A DNA stretch of 64,000 nt from KBS-96 sp964247975 (GCA_964247975.1 CAXTWH010000001.1:124001-188000), one strand, 5' to 3'; positions 31,795-41,442 are shown, numbered from the stretch's first letter. Notes: generated by a model not told the origin, from the letters alone. Made by a program: numbers and translations.

Positions 31795-34212
31795 ATGCGT
31801 GTTTTCCCAATGGCGGCGGTTTTTTTCCTGCTCGTCAAAGTTTTAGCAACAGCTTCTGCTCCAGCGGTCGCGCCTGTTCATTTGCTAACAGAAGCATGGC
31901 CGGCAAAGTGGATTGAAGTTCCGCAAACTCCGTCCCAGGATTACGGAGTCTACCACTTCCGCAAATTCTTCACTCTGGCCGAAAAACCTGCTTCCTTATC
32001 AGTTCACGTCAGCGGCGATAATCGCTATCAGCTCTACCTCAATGGCCATCTGGTTTCCTGGGGACCGGCTCGCGGCGACCTGACGCACTGGCGCTACGAA
32101 ACTGTTGACTTGGCTCCGCAACTGCAAGCCGGCAAAAATGTTCTGGCCTCGGTGGTTTGGAATGACGGTCCTTATCGAGCCATTGCGCAGATTACCAATC
32201 GAACCGGTTTCCTGCTGCAAGCTGATGATCCGCAATACGCACAATTAAACTCAGGCCCGGAATGGAAATGCCTGCGGGATGAAGCGTATCAACCGCTTCC
32301 GGCTCCTGGGATTCCCGGCTACGTCGCTATTGCCGCAAATGAAAGCGTGGACGCCGGCCGTTATCCCTGGAACTGGCAGCAAGTAGAATTCAATGACGCT
32401 TCCTGGTTAAATGCTCAGGTAATCACCCCCGGCGCGCCGCGTGACGCCAAAGACGCCCCGAACCGCTGGATGCTGGTTCCACGCTCTACTCCCTTGGAAG
32501 AACTGAAAACTGAGCGCATTCCCGTTCTCCGCAGTTCCCGAAATCTGCAAGCCCCAGCCGGTTTTCCGCAGCAAACAGTTCTCTTGATAGTTCCCGCCCA
32601 TACGGAAACCAAAATTCTGTTGGACCAAACCTATCTCACCACTGGTTACCCGGAGCTTACCGTCAGCGGAGGCAAAAACGCAGTGGTTAGGCTCCGGTAC
32701 GCGGAAACACTTTACACCAGCCGAAAACCAATCAACAAGGGAAACCGCAGCGATGTGGACGGCAAGCTGTTTTTAGGTTTTGCGGATTCTTTCCGAACCG
32801 ATGGTGGGCCAAAACGATTTTACCGTCCCCTGTTTTGGCGCACCTGGCGTTATCTTCAACTCGAAATCAAAACCGAAAATCAACCGTTGACGATTAATGA
32901 CATTCACGGCCTTTATTCGGCTTATCCTTTTATGCGGCAAGCAACTTTGGAAGTGGATGACCCAATCGCTAATGCCGATATTCAAAACCTGCTGAACACC
33001 GGCTGGCGTACCGCCCGTCTCTGCGCGCATGAAACTTACATGGACTGCCCTTACTACGAGCAGTTGCAGTATGCCGGCGATGCTCGCATTCAAATGCTGG
33101 TGTCGCTTTATATGACCGGCGATGCCCGCTTGATGAAAAACGGCATTGAACAACTGAATTCTTCCCGCACGGCGGAAGGCGCTACGCTCAGCCGCGCACC
33201 TTCCGCGCTGCAACAATATATTCCTCCGTTCTCGCTTTGGTGGATCGGCATGGTGCATGACTACTGGATGTATGTTAACGATCCGCAGTTCATCAAACAA
33301 ATGCTGCCGGGCGTGCGCGCCGTTTTGTCATTCTATCGGCAGTATCAGATGCGGAACGGTTCGCTCCAGAAAATGCCTTGGTGGAATTTTGTGGATTGGG
33401 TAAAACAATGGAAAGATGGCGTGCCTCCTGCGGAAAGCGATGGCAGTTCCGCTGCCGCGCTCGATTTACAGTTGCTGCTCGCTTACCGTTGGGCCAGCGA
33501 ACTGGAATGGGCCCTGGACAGCCATGCGGTAGCCGCCGAATACAGTGCTGATGCTTCCCAGTTGAAAGCAGCCATTCTGCAGAACGATTGGGACGCGAGT
33601 CAAGGATTGTTTGCCGACCAGCCATCGCACCAAACGTATTCTCAGAACGTCAACACCTTGGCTGTGCTGGCCGGCGTTGTTGACCGCGAGCAGGCCCGTG
33701 CGCTGATGACTAAGACGTTTGAAAACCCTGATCTTGCTCCGGCCAGCATCTACTTCCGCGCTTACCTGAATTCCACTCTCCGTTTATCAGGTCTTGGCGA
33801 TCAGTATCTTTCGAAACTTGGTCCGTGGCGTGAAATGCTCCGTGACGGGCTGACCACCTGGGCGGAATGGAACGGACCCGATAGCCGTTCGGATTGCCAT
33901 GCCTGGGGCGCAAGTCCGAACTTTGAACTGTTCCGCACCCTGGTGGGCGTAGAACCGATGGAGCCGGGCTATGTTCGTGTACGCATCGCTCCTCATCTCG
34001 GCAATCTTCATCGGATCAAAGCAGTGATTCCACATCCTGAAGGAAAAATCGAGGTTGAATTTGACAAGTACGAGACTGGGCTTCCAGGGCGCAAGACAAG
34101 TTCAATCTCAGCAGTTATCACGCTGCCGTCCGGAACAACAGGATTATTTGAGTGGAACGGAAAATCATTTCCGCTTCAAAGCGGAAAAACTATCTATCCA
34201 GAGGTAAATTGA
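31795..34212 (+). CDS. Alpha-L-rhamnosidase, GH78 family, secreted
   Basis: 805 residues. Signal peptide at 1-21 (MRVFPMAAVFFLLVKVLATA). Carbohydrate-binding beta-sandwich domains at about 30-400 (HVSGDNRYQLYLNGHLV) precede an (alpha/alpha)6 catalytic domain: ETYMDCPYYEQLQYAGDARI carries the catalytic acid region, followed by WWNFVDWVKQW and WAEWNGPDSRSDCHAWGA. It releases terminal L-rhamnose from plant or microbial glycans. The next gene, ten bases on, is an L-rhamnose isomerase, so the pair forms a rhamnose-use unit. Confidence 0.92.
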   Translation: MRVFPMAAVFFLLVKVLATASAPAVAPVHLLTEAWPAKWIEVPQTPSQDYGVYHFRKFFTLAEKPASLSVHVSGDNRYQLYLNGHLVSWGPARGDLTHWRYETVDLAPQLQAGKNVLASVVWNDGPYRAIAQITNRTGFLLQADDPQYAQLNSGPEWKCLRDEAYQPLPAPGIPGYVAIAANESVDAGRYPWNWQQVEFNDASWLNAQVITPGAPRDAKDAPNRWMLVPRSTPLEELKTERIPVLRSSRNLQAPAGFPQQTVLLIVPAHTETKILLDQTYLTTGYPELTVSGGKNAVVRLRYAETLYTSRKPINKGNRSDVDGKLFLGFADSFRTDGGPKRFYRPLFWRTWRYLQLEIKTENQPLTINDIHGLYSAYPFMRQATLEVDDPIANADIQNLLNTGWRTARLCAHETYMDCPYYEQLQYAGDARIQMLVSLYMTGDARLMKNGIEQLNSSRTAEGATLSRAPSALQQYIPPFSLWWIGMVHDYWMYVNDPQFIKQMLPGVRAVLSFYRQYQMRNGSLQKMPWWNFVDWVKQWKDGVPPAESDGSSAAALDLQLLLAYRWASELEWALDSHAVAAEYSADASQLKAAILQNDWDASQGLFADQPSHQTYSQNVNTLAVLAGVVDREQARALMTKTFENPDLAPASIYFRAYLNSTLRLSGLGDQYLSKLGPWREMLRDGLTTWAEWNGPDSRSDCHAWGASPNFELFRTLVGVEPMEPGYVRVRIAPHLGNLHRIKAVIPHPEGKIEVEFDKYETGLPGRKTSSISAVITLPSGTTGLFEWNGKSFPLQSGKTIYPEVN

Positions 34213-34222
34213 GGAAATCTGA

Positions 34223-35413
34223 ATGCCGCAAAACATGGAACAACAGATTGCCAAAGCGCTCGATAAATTTCAGATTGAAATTCCTTCCTGGGGGTTTGCC
34301 AACACCGGAACGCGTTTCGGCAAGTTCTTGCAAGCCGGAGCAGCAGGCTCGATTGAAGAAAAATTCGCTGATGCCGCTATTGTCCATCAACTAACCGGCG
34401 CGTGTCCCTCGATGGCCTTGCACGTTCAATGGGATTTCCCCAAAGGTAAGGCCAGCATTCCCGAAGTAAAACAACTCAGCAGTAAATACGGCATCAAGCC
34501 CGGAGCCATCAATCCCAACTTGTTTCAAGACCAGGAATACAAGTACGGCTCGCTCGGCAACCCGGATTCCGTTATTCGCCGGAAAGCGCTCAATCATATC
34601 CTGGAAAGCATTAAAATTGGCGATCAGCTACGATGCCGTGATGTATCGCTCTGGTTCGCTGACGGCTCCAATTATCCGGGCAGCGCCAACATACGCGAAC
34701 GTAAATCCTGGTTCGTGGATGGACTGCGCGAAGCGCATTCTCATCTGAACAGCGAACAACAACTGCTGGTGGAATACAAACCGTTTGAACCGGCCTTTTA
34801 TCACACCGATATTGCCGATTGGGGCATGGCATTGCTGTTGGCCCGCGCCGCTGGTCCGCAAGGGCGTGTTCTGGTCGATACCGGGCATCATTACCAGGCG
34901 CAGAATATTGAACAGATTGTAGCCTGGCTCCTTAGCGAAAACATGCTCGGCGGCTTCCACTTCAACGACCGCCGCTATGCCGACGACGACCTGACGCTTG
35001 GCTCGATCGATCCTTATCAGGTATTCAGAATCTTTCACGAAATTGCATTCTACGAGTGGGAAACCGGAAATCGCGCCGATGTGGCCTACATGATCGACCA
35101 AAGCCATAATTTGAAGCCCAAGCTGGAAGCAACCATTCAAACCGTTGTCACCGCCCAGGAACTTTTTGCGAAAGCGGCCCTGGTCAATCATGAAGCCCTG
35201 CGGCAAGCGCAAACTTCAGCGGATATCGTTTTTGCCGAAGAATTACTGAAAGAAGCATTTCAAACTGATGTACGGCCCGCCATTCAAGCTTGGCGGCGCG
35301 GCAATGGTCTACCGCTTAGTCCTTTACACGCATACCGGGATATTGGGTACCAGAAAAAGATCGAGCTAGAACGAGGCGAACGAAATTTATCTTCGATTTC
35401 TACCTACGCATGA
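34223..35413 (+). CDS. L-rhamnose isomerase, RhaI type
   Basis: 396 residues, TIM-barrel of the xylose-isomerase-like superfamily. Recognisable segments: IEIPSWGFANTGTRFG at the N-terminus, ALHVQWDFPKG, DVSLWFADGSNYPGS, VEYKPFEPAFYHTDI (metal-binding Glu), LVDTGHHYQ and FHFNDRRYADDDLTLGS (metal-binding Asp and His). This is the Pseudomonas-type RhaI rather than E. coli RhaA. It converts L-rhamnose to L-rhamnulose. Rhamnulokinase and aldolase genes are not in the window. Confidence 0.9.
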   Translation: MPQNMEQQIAKALDKFQIEIPSWGFANTGTRFGKFLQAGAAGSIEEKFADAAIVHQLTGACPSMALHVQWDFPKGKASIPEVKQLSSKYGIKPGAINPNLFQDQEYKYGSLGNPDSVIRRKALNHILESIKIGDQLRCRDVSLWFADGSNYPGSANIRERKSWFVDGLREAHSHLNSEQQLLVEYKPFEPAFYHTDIADWGMALLLARAAGPQGRVLVDTGHHYQAQNIEQIVAWLLSENMLGGFHFNDRRYADDDLTLGSIDPYQVFRIFHEIAFYEWETGNRADVAYMIDQSHNLKPKLEATIQTVVTAQELFAKAALVNHEALRQAQTSADIVFAEELLKEAFQTDVRPAIQAWRRGNGLPLSPLHAYRDIGYQKKIELERGERNLSSISTYA

Positions 35414-35491
35414 CCGATACTAGGAACAATCGGAGCCGATTTTGCCGATAAGAACTGTACACCAGTAAAGAATTTTTCGAGGAGAGCCAGT

Positions 35492-36781
35492 ATGGTCGCT
35501 CGTTTGAGTGCCAATTTGGGACAGTGCCTTGTTATCGGGGCTGCACTGATCGGGCAAGTGCTTTTCGGCGCGGAAGCCTGGGCGCGATGGACTACGCCCA
35601 ATTTTGACTTTTACAGTTCTTTATCCCGCAAACAATCAGCGCTGCTGCTGAAACAGTTGGAAAGCGCGCGCCAGGGTCTGAATCAGTTAACTATTACCGG
35701 ACCTGCCGGTTCCCTGCCCTTGCGCGTGATCGCCTTTCGCTCCCAGGAAGAATACGGGCGCTACTGCGCTAATGCAGCATCCACCGCGTACTACCTGCAT
35801 TCCTCGTATCGTAACTACATCGTAATGGGCGAAGAAGCGAGCGATTCCGTAACGCCGGCCGTACATGAATACGTGCATCATGTGATTCATCAGCGGTACA
35901 GCCATCTTCCGTTATGGCTCGATGAAGGGATAGCGGATGTGTATTCCACGGTTGACATTAAGAATGGCAATCTTCGCCTGGGCTTGCCTTTGGGTAACCG
36001 GCTGCGCTGGCTGCAAATGGACGGATTCGCTTATAACACTGCGACGCTGCTGAATATCCGCCTCAGTTCTTTTACCAACGTGCAGCATGTCACGCCGCGT
36101 TCGCGCTTTTACGCCGAATCCTGGCTGCTGGTGCATATGCTTAAGTTTTCTCCCCCTTATTCTTCAAAGTTCAACGAATTATTAAGGAATACGGATCGTG
36201 GCGATGATCCGCAGCAGGTGCTTCTCGCTCTTTATAACAAAACACCGGAAGCGGTTGACCAGGATCTACATCAATACTTGAAATCCGAATGGCTCCCCAT
36301 GCAGTTTCTGCCTGTTGCTGAAAAGTCAATTGACTCCGGTACGCAAACAGCGATTCAAGCAGCCGAAACTCATGCCGTTTTAGCCGATCTTCTTTCTGCT
36401 ATGGGTCGTTTTGACCAGGCCGAATCGGAGTTGGCCGATACTGCTGCTGCCAATGCCAACGAAGTTCCTGTTCAGGAGACTTGGGGCTATTATTATCTGC
36501 GCCAAGGCAGACTTCCCGAAGCGCGTGAACACTTGGCGCAAGCCGTTCGAAGCGGCAGCACTGATGCTCGCGTGCTTTATGACAGCGTAAACCTGCTTTT
36601 GAGCGGAGGAACGCCGATTGCCGAGGTACTCCCCACTCTGGAGCGTGCCGTTGCGCTGCGTCCTGATTTCCTCGAAGCCCGAAACAAGCTGGAACAGCTT
36701 CGCGCCAGCCAGCCAATATTTGTTAAGCCCATTGCGCCGGAAGTGAGCGGAGAAGTTTTGGTCGGCAGAGGTTCTAAGTAG
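35492..36781 (+). CDS. Exported gluzincin-like (DUF1570-type) protein with TPR repeats
   Basis: 429 residues. Signal-like hydrophobic segment at 12-30. Zinc site HEYVHH (His125, Glu126, His129) with a downstream WLDEG (Glu145), the HExxH...E layout of gluzincins and DUF1570. The C-terminal half (290-415) consists of TPR-like helices (AVLADLLSAMGRFDQAESEL, EARNKLEQLRA). GGAG lies 8 bases upstream of ATG 35492. Peptidase activity is plausible, substrate unknown. It may be expressed with the rhamnose genes (78-base gap), though function gives no clear link. Confidence 0.8.
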   Translation: MVARLSANLGQCLVIGAALIGQVLFGAEAWARWTTPNFDFYSSLSRKQSALLLKQLESARQGLNQLTITGPAGSLPLRVIAFRSQEEYGRYCANAASTAYYLHSSYRNYIVMGEEASDSVTPAVHEYVHHVIHQRYSHLPLWLDEGIADVYSTVDIKNGNLRLGLPLGNRLRWLQMDGFAYNTATLLNIRLSSFTNVQHVTPRSRFYAESWLLVHMLKFSPPYSSKFNELLRNTDRGDDPQQVLLALYNKTPEAVDQDLHQYLKSEWLPMQFLPVAEKSIDSGTQTAIQAAETHAVLADLLSAMGRFDQAESELADTAAANANEVPVQETWGYYYLRQGRLPEAREHLAQAVRSGSTDARVLYDSVNLLLSGGTPIAEVLPTLERAVALRPDFLEARNKLEQLRASQPIFVKPIAPEVSGEVLVGRGSK

Positions 36782-37427
36782 AAAACAGCGGCGTAAAGTA
36801 AAAGCGTTTACGGCTTTAGATGAATACAAAGTGGTTCTCTACCGTAATTAGCCGGATGGCAGAGATGCCGTCTGTTCCTGGTCCACCAGAATGAGTGGTG
36901 GATCTGCTAGGGCTGTTGTTGGTTGTTTCCGTGACCTCCGCCGCGCTCCCGGACAAGCAGCACCCGCCCAGCTAAGCTTCCGGGTATTGCCGCAGCGTTG
37001 AATTGTGGAGCGCACCTTCGCCTGGTGGATCTGGTAGCGACGCTTGAGCAAGGACTACAAAAAGCAAACCGCGACGAGCGAAGCGTTGATTTATTTAGTT
37101 ATGATCCGACTCATGCTCGGTAAGTTCACTTAGAAAACATACTTCTCAGACAAGCACTCATTGGCATCAATCGCCGCTCCACAACCGAACAAATGCTTGG
37201 ATTTTTGAGTCAGACGCGAGATGGTTTAAAAGAGATTATGTGGAACGCCGAAGCCGCAACGCCGTACTCGGCCCGTGTTTTCTCAGACATTGTTGTATTC
37301 ACTAATGAGATCGTTAAACAACAGTTTCCGGCGTAATCCCATAATGATTTCACCCAATTCTTTGTTGTCAAATAGAAACTCTTTTAGCCTTATAAATGAA
37401 CGGCACTGGAATTTCTATTTTCGCGCT
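36782..37427. other. 646-bp region without an intact gene
   Basis: Between two convergent genes. It contains a decayed coding segment on the plus strand (36950-37336, listed separately) and a small hairpin (TCCACC / GGTGGA) near 36878-36898. No RNA gene, promoter or mobile-element end is recognisable. Confidence 0.6.
36950..37336 (+). pseudogene. Broken gene of unknown family
   Basis: One plus-strand frame reads LRLVDLVATLEQGLQKANRD, then RSVDLFSYDPTHAR, an in-frame TAA near 37120, and continues in the same frame VHLENILLRQALIGINRRST, EQMLGFLSQTRDGLKEIMWN, AATPYSARVFSDIVVFTNEI and a final TAA at 37334. The composition is convincingly coding across the stop, and no start codon is seen. I do not recognise the family. 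It is most simply the 3' part of a gene inactivated by a nonsense mutation and loss of its 5' end. Confidence 0.55.
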
Positions 37428-38312
37428 TTACTCCGTCCTCCAGAACGGCTCGGTTGCCGGAATGAATTTTACCGGCACTTCGGTCACAAAAGTTTTCAGC
37501 CACGCCGCGCATTCTTCCATGCCCGCCTGCTCGGATGGAATATGGCCCAGAATTAACAATGCTTTTTTTCGTCCTTCCGACACAGCATCAGCAGCGTATT
37601 CCACAATCTCCCATTCCGCGCCTTCGCCAATTACCAGCGCTTCCACGTCGTTCCGCTGAAACAATTCCCGCTGCGAAGCAAACCCGGCGGCTCCCGGGCG
37701 CAGGCCGACTTTGGTGATCTTCATATCCGGATTTCCTACTACGCGCATGGTGCGGATATTCAATTTCTTCTTGATGTCGCTCGCCAAATCACTTACCGTC
37801 ATTTCCGGCATTACAAACAAGTGATCGTCCTGCGGATTTTTATACTTTTCCCATCCCAAAGCCTTGATCATTCCTGTTTCAATGCCGTCGGGCGAACGCC
37901 GGTGCCATTGGTCATGAAAGCGCCATATAACCAGATGATGCTGTTTGATAAACTCCTGTTTTTCGGTGAAAACCGCATCATTTTCCTTCGTTAGTTCATC
38001 TAATTTATCAAGGTGGCCGTAGAACGTAGGCTCATGCGTAATCACTAAATTTGTTCCTGCTGCCGCTGCTTGCTTCAGCACATCAAAGGTCGCCATCATG
38101 GTGGTAGCCACTCCGGTAACGGGAGTATTCGGGTCGCCGCCTTTAAACGTATCTACTGTATTAACAGGCCAGGACACACCCACATTTTTTTGAATTCGCT
38201 CAATCACATCCTTGGCCGTCAGCTTTGCCGTTTGCGCCACAGCGGGAGCAGCCGAAGGAATCCACAACGCTAGAACAACACAAAAGCAGTGGATTAAATT
38301 TTTTCGCAGCAC
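37428..38312 (-). CDS. Exported NIF3-like dinuclear-metal protein
   Basis: 294 residues if started at the GTG 38312, which begins a good signal peptide (VLRKNLIHCFCVVLALW...AAPAVAQ); an ATG at 38453 gives 341 residues with an unlikely leader. The body is NIF3/DUF34: DTFKGGDPNTPVTGVATTMM, VITHEPTFYGH, FHDQWHRRSPDGI, VIGEGAEWEIVEYA and LLILGHIPSEQAGM contain the His/Glu metal ligands. NIF3 proteins are normally cytosolic and of debated role, so a secreted version is unusual. It is convergent with the pseudogene region and divergent from nrdJ. Confidence 0.8.
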   Translation of the reverse strand: MLRKNLIHCFCVVLALWIPSAAPAVAQTAKLTAKDVIERIQKNVGVSWPVNTVDTFKGGDPNTPVTGVATTMMATFDVLKQAAAAGTNLVITHEPTFYGHLDKLDELTKENDAVFTEKQEFIKQHHLVIWRFHDQWHRRSPDGIETGMIKALGWEKYKNPQDDHLFVMPEMTVSDLASDIKKKLNIRTMRVVGNPDMKITKVGLRPGAAGFASQRELFQRNDVEALVIGEGAEWEIVEYAADAVSEGRKKALLILGHIPSEQAGMEECAAWLKTFVTEVPVKFIPATEPFWRTE

Positions 38313-38487
38313 TGGTTTTCTCTTATACCCCTTCAAGAATGCTAATGCATTCACGAGTAGCTTGTTTCTTCCGCGTAATCTGTTACACTCAGCTTTCCCC
38401 CTTCCCCGATCGTTAGCTACTCCCCCGAATAAATTGAAAGTGAATTTCACCATTGGAGTCCAATTTGTTGCATCGTTGTAAACCCCT

Positions 38488-38503
38488 GTACTGTATATAG
38501 ATA
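38488..38503. promoter_or_regulatory. NrdR-box-like site 1 upstream of nrdJ
   Basis: GTACTGTATATAGATA matches the palindromic NrdR consensus (ACACWATATATWGTGT) at about 10 of 16 positions. It lies 30 bases upstream of a better site, close to the three-helical-turn spacing of paired NrdR boxes. Confidence 0.55.
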
Positions 38504-38509
38504 TTTTTC

Positions 38510-38538
38510 TTGACGCGACACAATATATAGGGCATGAT
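38510..38538 (+). promoter_or_regulatory. Sigma-70 promoter of nrdJ
   Basis: TTGACG (38510-38515), 17 bases, CATGAT (38533-38538). The second NrdR-like box covers the spacer. Transcription would start about 38545, giving a leader of some 70 bases. There is no B12 riboswitch in it. Confidence 0.6.
38518..38533. promoter_or_regulatory. NrdR-box-like site 2 upstream of nrdJ
   Basis: ACACAATATATAGGGC: the left 13 bases fit the NrdR consensus perfectly and the right edge is degenerate. It lies between the -35 and -10 hexamers, where binding of the ATP/dATP-responsive repressor NrdR would block RNA polymerase. Confidence 0.7.
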
Positions 38539-38616
38539 TGCCAAAGACTGCTGATTCACCCGGAACAGGGAGTTCGGATCCCGCAGGTTGGCAGAGCATA
38601 GAAGAAAGGCAAATAC

Positions 38617-41442
38617 ATGGGACAACTGAGCGTTGACCTGAGCGCGCAAGTTGCTGAACTGCACAAGTCATTGAAAAAAGAAGACCGGAAGGGTGTCAGC
38701 TTTCCGCGTCATTTTACGAGCCGGTTGGAAAAAGGCAAAACGCCGTACGAGGATGTCGTCTGGGAGCTGCGCACCGCCACAATCGGCAATGATAAAGGCT
38801 CGGTGATTTTCGAGCAGCGCGACATTGAAACACCGGCGGATTGGTCGCAAACCGCGACGAACATTGTCGCCAGCAAATATTTTCACGGGCGTATGGGCTC
38901 GCCTGACCGCGAAGGCAGCGTTGCCCAACTGGTCCATCGTGTGGTTGACACGATTACCGACTGGGGTTTTGAAGGGAAGTACCTTAAGACCAAAGAAGAC
39001 GCCGAAAATTTCCGGGCTGAATTGGCGCATCTGATGCTCAATCAGAAGGCTTGTTTCAACTCGCCTGTTTGGTTCAACGTCGGCGTAAAGGAATCGCGCG
39101 GCTATGGCTTTTATTTCGATGAAGCCGAGCAGGTCATCAAGAAACTGGTTCCCGGCGAAAATCATCCGCAATGCTCTGCCTGCTTCATCAACTCGGTTGA
39201 CGATTCGCTGGAATCCATTCTCGACCTCGCCAAAACCGAAGGTATGCTTTTCAAATGGGGCTCCGGCACCGGAACCAATCTGTCGAGCATTCGCGAAGAA
39301 GATGCTTACCTATGGGGCGGCGGTCGCGCTTCCGGTCCGCTCAGCTTCATGAAAGGCTTCGACGCATTCGCGGGCGTAATTAAAAGCGGCGGCAAAACCC
39401 GGCGCGCGGCCAAGATGGTCATTCTGAACGCGGAACACCCCGACATCGAAAAATTTGTCTGGTGCAAAGCGAAAGAAGAAAAAAAGGCCCATACCCTTAT
39501 CGACGCGGGCTACGATGCTTCGCTTGATGGCGAAGCCTATAGCTCCGTCTTCTTCCAGAACGCAAATAATTCCGTTCGCGCCACCGATGAATTTATGCAA
39601 GCTGTGGTGGACAATGCGGATTGGTGGACGCGCTCCGTTCACACCAATCAACCGGTGAAGCGGTTAAAAGCGCGCGACCTGCTGCGCGAGATTGCCGATG
39701 CCACCCATCAGTGCGGCGACCCTGGTATGCAGTTCGATACCATCATCAACCGTTGGCACACCTCGAAAAATACGGCCCGCATCAACGCTTCAAACCCCTG
39801 CTCGGAATATATGTTCCTCGACGATTCAGCTTGCAATCTAGCTTCGCTGAACCTGATGAAGTTCATGAGTCCTGATGGAACGTTCGATGTTGTGGCGTTC
39901 CGCCATGCGGTTGATACGGTAATCCTGGCGCAGGAAATCCTGGTTGATAATGCCAGCTACCCCACTGAGAAAATCGCAAAAAATTCGCATGATTATCGTC
40001 CGCTTGGGCTGGGCTACGCGAACCTCGGTGCTTTGCTCATGTCGCTTGGCCTTCCTTACGACAGCAACGAAGGAAGAAATTTCGCCGCTGCCATTACTTC
40101 CATCATGTGCGGACAAGCATACCTGACAAGCGCCCGCATTGCGGAAGCTGTGGGTGCCTGCCCCGGCTATGCAGAAAATGAAGAACCGTTTCTGGGCGTA
40201 ATCCGCATGCACTGGAACGCCGTGAACGGAATGGACAGCCGCCTGGTTCCACCGGCGATGTTCCAGGCTGCGGAGCAGTGCTGGCGTACCGCTTACGAAC
40301 TGGGCAAAAAAGTCGGCTACCGCAACGCCCAAACCACTGTTCTTGCTCCTACCGGCACCATCGGTTTTATGATGGATTGCGACACCACCGGCATCGAACC
40401 CGATCTCGCGCTGGTGAAATACAAAAAACTGGTCGGCGGCGGCGTGATCAAAATCGTGAACAACACCGTGCCGCAGGCTTTGATTAAACTCGGCTACTCG
40501 CCGGAACAAGTGGAAGTGATTGTTTCGCACATCGATTCCACCGGCACAATCGAAGGCGCGCCGCAGCTTAAACCGGAACATCTTGCCGTTTTCGATTGCA
40601 GCTTCCGCCCGCAAAACGGCACGCGTTTTATTCAGCATATGGGCCACATTCGCATGATGGCTGCGGTGCAGCCGTTTATCTCCGGCGCTATCTCCAAAAC
40701 CATTAACATGCCCGAAGAATCCACGGTGGAAGACATCATGGAAGCTTACACCGAAAGCTGGAAATTGGGCCTGAAAGCAGTGGCCATTTATCGCGACGGA
40801 TCGAAGCGCGTGCAGCCGCTCAGTTCCGGCACCGGTAAGGGCGAAAAGAAGGGCGTTGTTGCCGCGGCCCCGCAAACAATCGTCACCGAGAAAATTGTTT
40901 ATCGGCCTGTGCGGCGCAAATTGCCCGATGAACGCAATTCGGTCACGCATAAATTCTCCATTGCGGGGCATGAAGGCTACATCACAGTCGGTCTTTACGA
41001 AGATGGAACTCCCGGCGAAGTCTTCATCGCAATGGCCAAGGAAGGCTCCACCATCTCCGGCCTGATGGACACCTTAGCCACCTCTATCAGCTATGGCCTG
41101 CAGTACGGCGTGCCGCTTAAATTCTTCGTGGATAAATTCAGCCACGTGCGTTTTGAACCGAGCGGCTGGACCAACAACCAGCAGGTGCCTTACGCTAAAT
41201 CCATCATTGATTACATCTTCCGCTGGCTCGGCAACCGCTTTCTTGGTTTAGCGGAAATCAGCGAAGCCGGCGAAGTGTCAATTCTGAAGCCCACTGAACC
41301 GGAGCCGCAGCAGGCTCTTCCGTTTATGGCGGCGGATAACACGACCGATTCACCGGCCTGCTCCGTGTGCGGCAGCATCATGACCCGCAACGGATCCTGC
41401 TACAAGTGTCACAACTGCGGCAGCACATCCGGTTGCAGTTAA
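38617..41442 (+). CDS. nrdJ: Adenosylcobalamin-dependent ribonucleoside-diphosphate reductase (class II)
   Basis: 941 residues. Class II features: ACFNSPVWFNVG, QCSACFINSVDDS (active-site Cys), FKWGSGTGTNLSSIR, NPCSEYMFLDDSACNLASLN (Cys and Glu of the radical site) and APTGTIGFMMDCDTTGIEP. The C-terminus has a zinc ribbon CSVCGS...CYKCHNCG. It makes all four deoxynucleotides using B12 instead of a di-iron cofactor, so DNA synthesis here depends on cobalamin. Upstream is a promoter with tandem NrdR-like boxes; downstream is a strong terminator, so it is monocistronic. Confidence 0.96.
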   Translation: MGQLSVDLSAQVAELHKSLKKEDRKGVSFPRHFTSRLEKGKTPYEDVVWELRTATIGNDKGSVIFEQRDIETPADWSQTATNIVASKYFHGRMGSPDREGSVAQLVHRVVDTITDWGFEGKYLKTKEDAENFRAELAHLMLNQKACFNSPVWFNVGVKESRGYGFYFDEAEQVIKKLVPGENHPQCSACFINSVDDSLESILDLAKTEGMLFKWGSGTGTNLSSIREEDAYLWGGGRASGPLSFMKGFDAFAGVIKSGGKTRRAAKMVILNAEHPDIEKFVWCKAKEEKKAHTLIDAGYDASLDGEAYSSVFFQNANNSVRATDEFMQAVVDNADWWTRSVHTNQPVKRLKARDLLREIADATHQCGDPGMQFDTIINRWHTSKNTARINASNPCSEYMFLDDSACNLASLNLMKFMSPDGTFDVVAFRHAVDTVILAQEILVDNASYPTEKIAKNSHDYRPLGLGYANLGALLMSLGLPYDSNEGRNFAAAITSIMCGQAYLTSARIAEAVGACPGYAENEEPFLGVIRMHWNAVNGMDSRLVPPAMFQAAEQCWRTAYELGKKVGYRNAQTTVLAPTGTIGFMMDCDTTGIEPDLALVKYKKLVGGGVIKIVNNTVPQALIKLGYSPEQVEVIVSHIDSTGTIEGAPQLKPEHLAVFDCSFRPQNGTRFIQHMGHIRMMAAVQPFISGAISKTINMPEESTVEDIMEAYTESWKLGLKAVAIYRDGSKRVQPLSSGTGKGEKKGVVAAAPQTIVTEKIVYRPVRRKLPDERNSVTHKFSIAGHEGYITVGLYEDGTPGEVFIAMAKEGSTISGLMDTLATSISYGLQYGVPLKFFVDKFSHVRFEPSGWTNNQQVPYAKSIIDYIFRWLGNRFLGLAEISEAGEVSILKPTEPEPQQALPFMAADNTTDSPACSVCGSIMTRNGSCYKCHNCGSTSGCS

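Noticed and set aside
36848..37051. Minus-strand frame in the gene-poor gap
   Set aside because: Antisense to the broken plus-strand gene and low in coding character.
38539..38616. Cobalamin riboswitch ahead of the B12-dependent reductase
   Set aside because: The leader is only about 70 bases and shows none of the B12-box sequence or required length.
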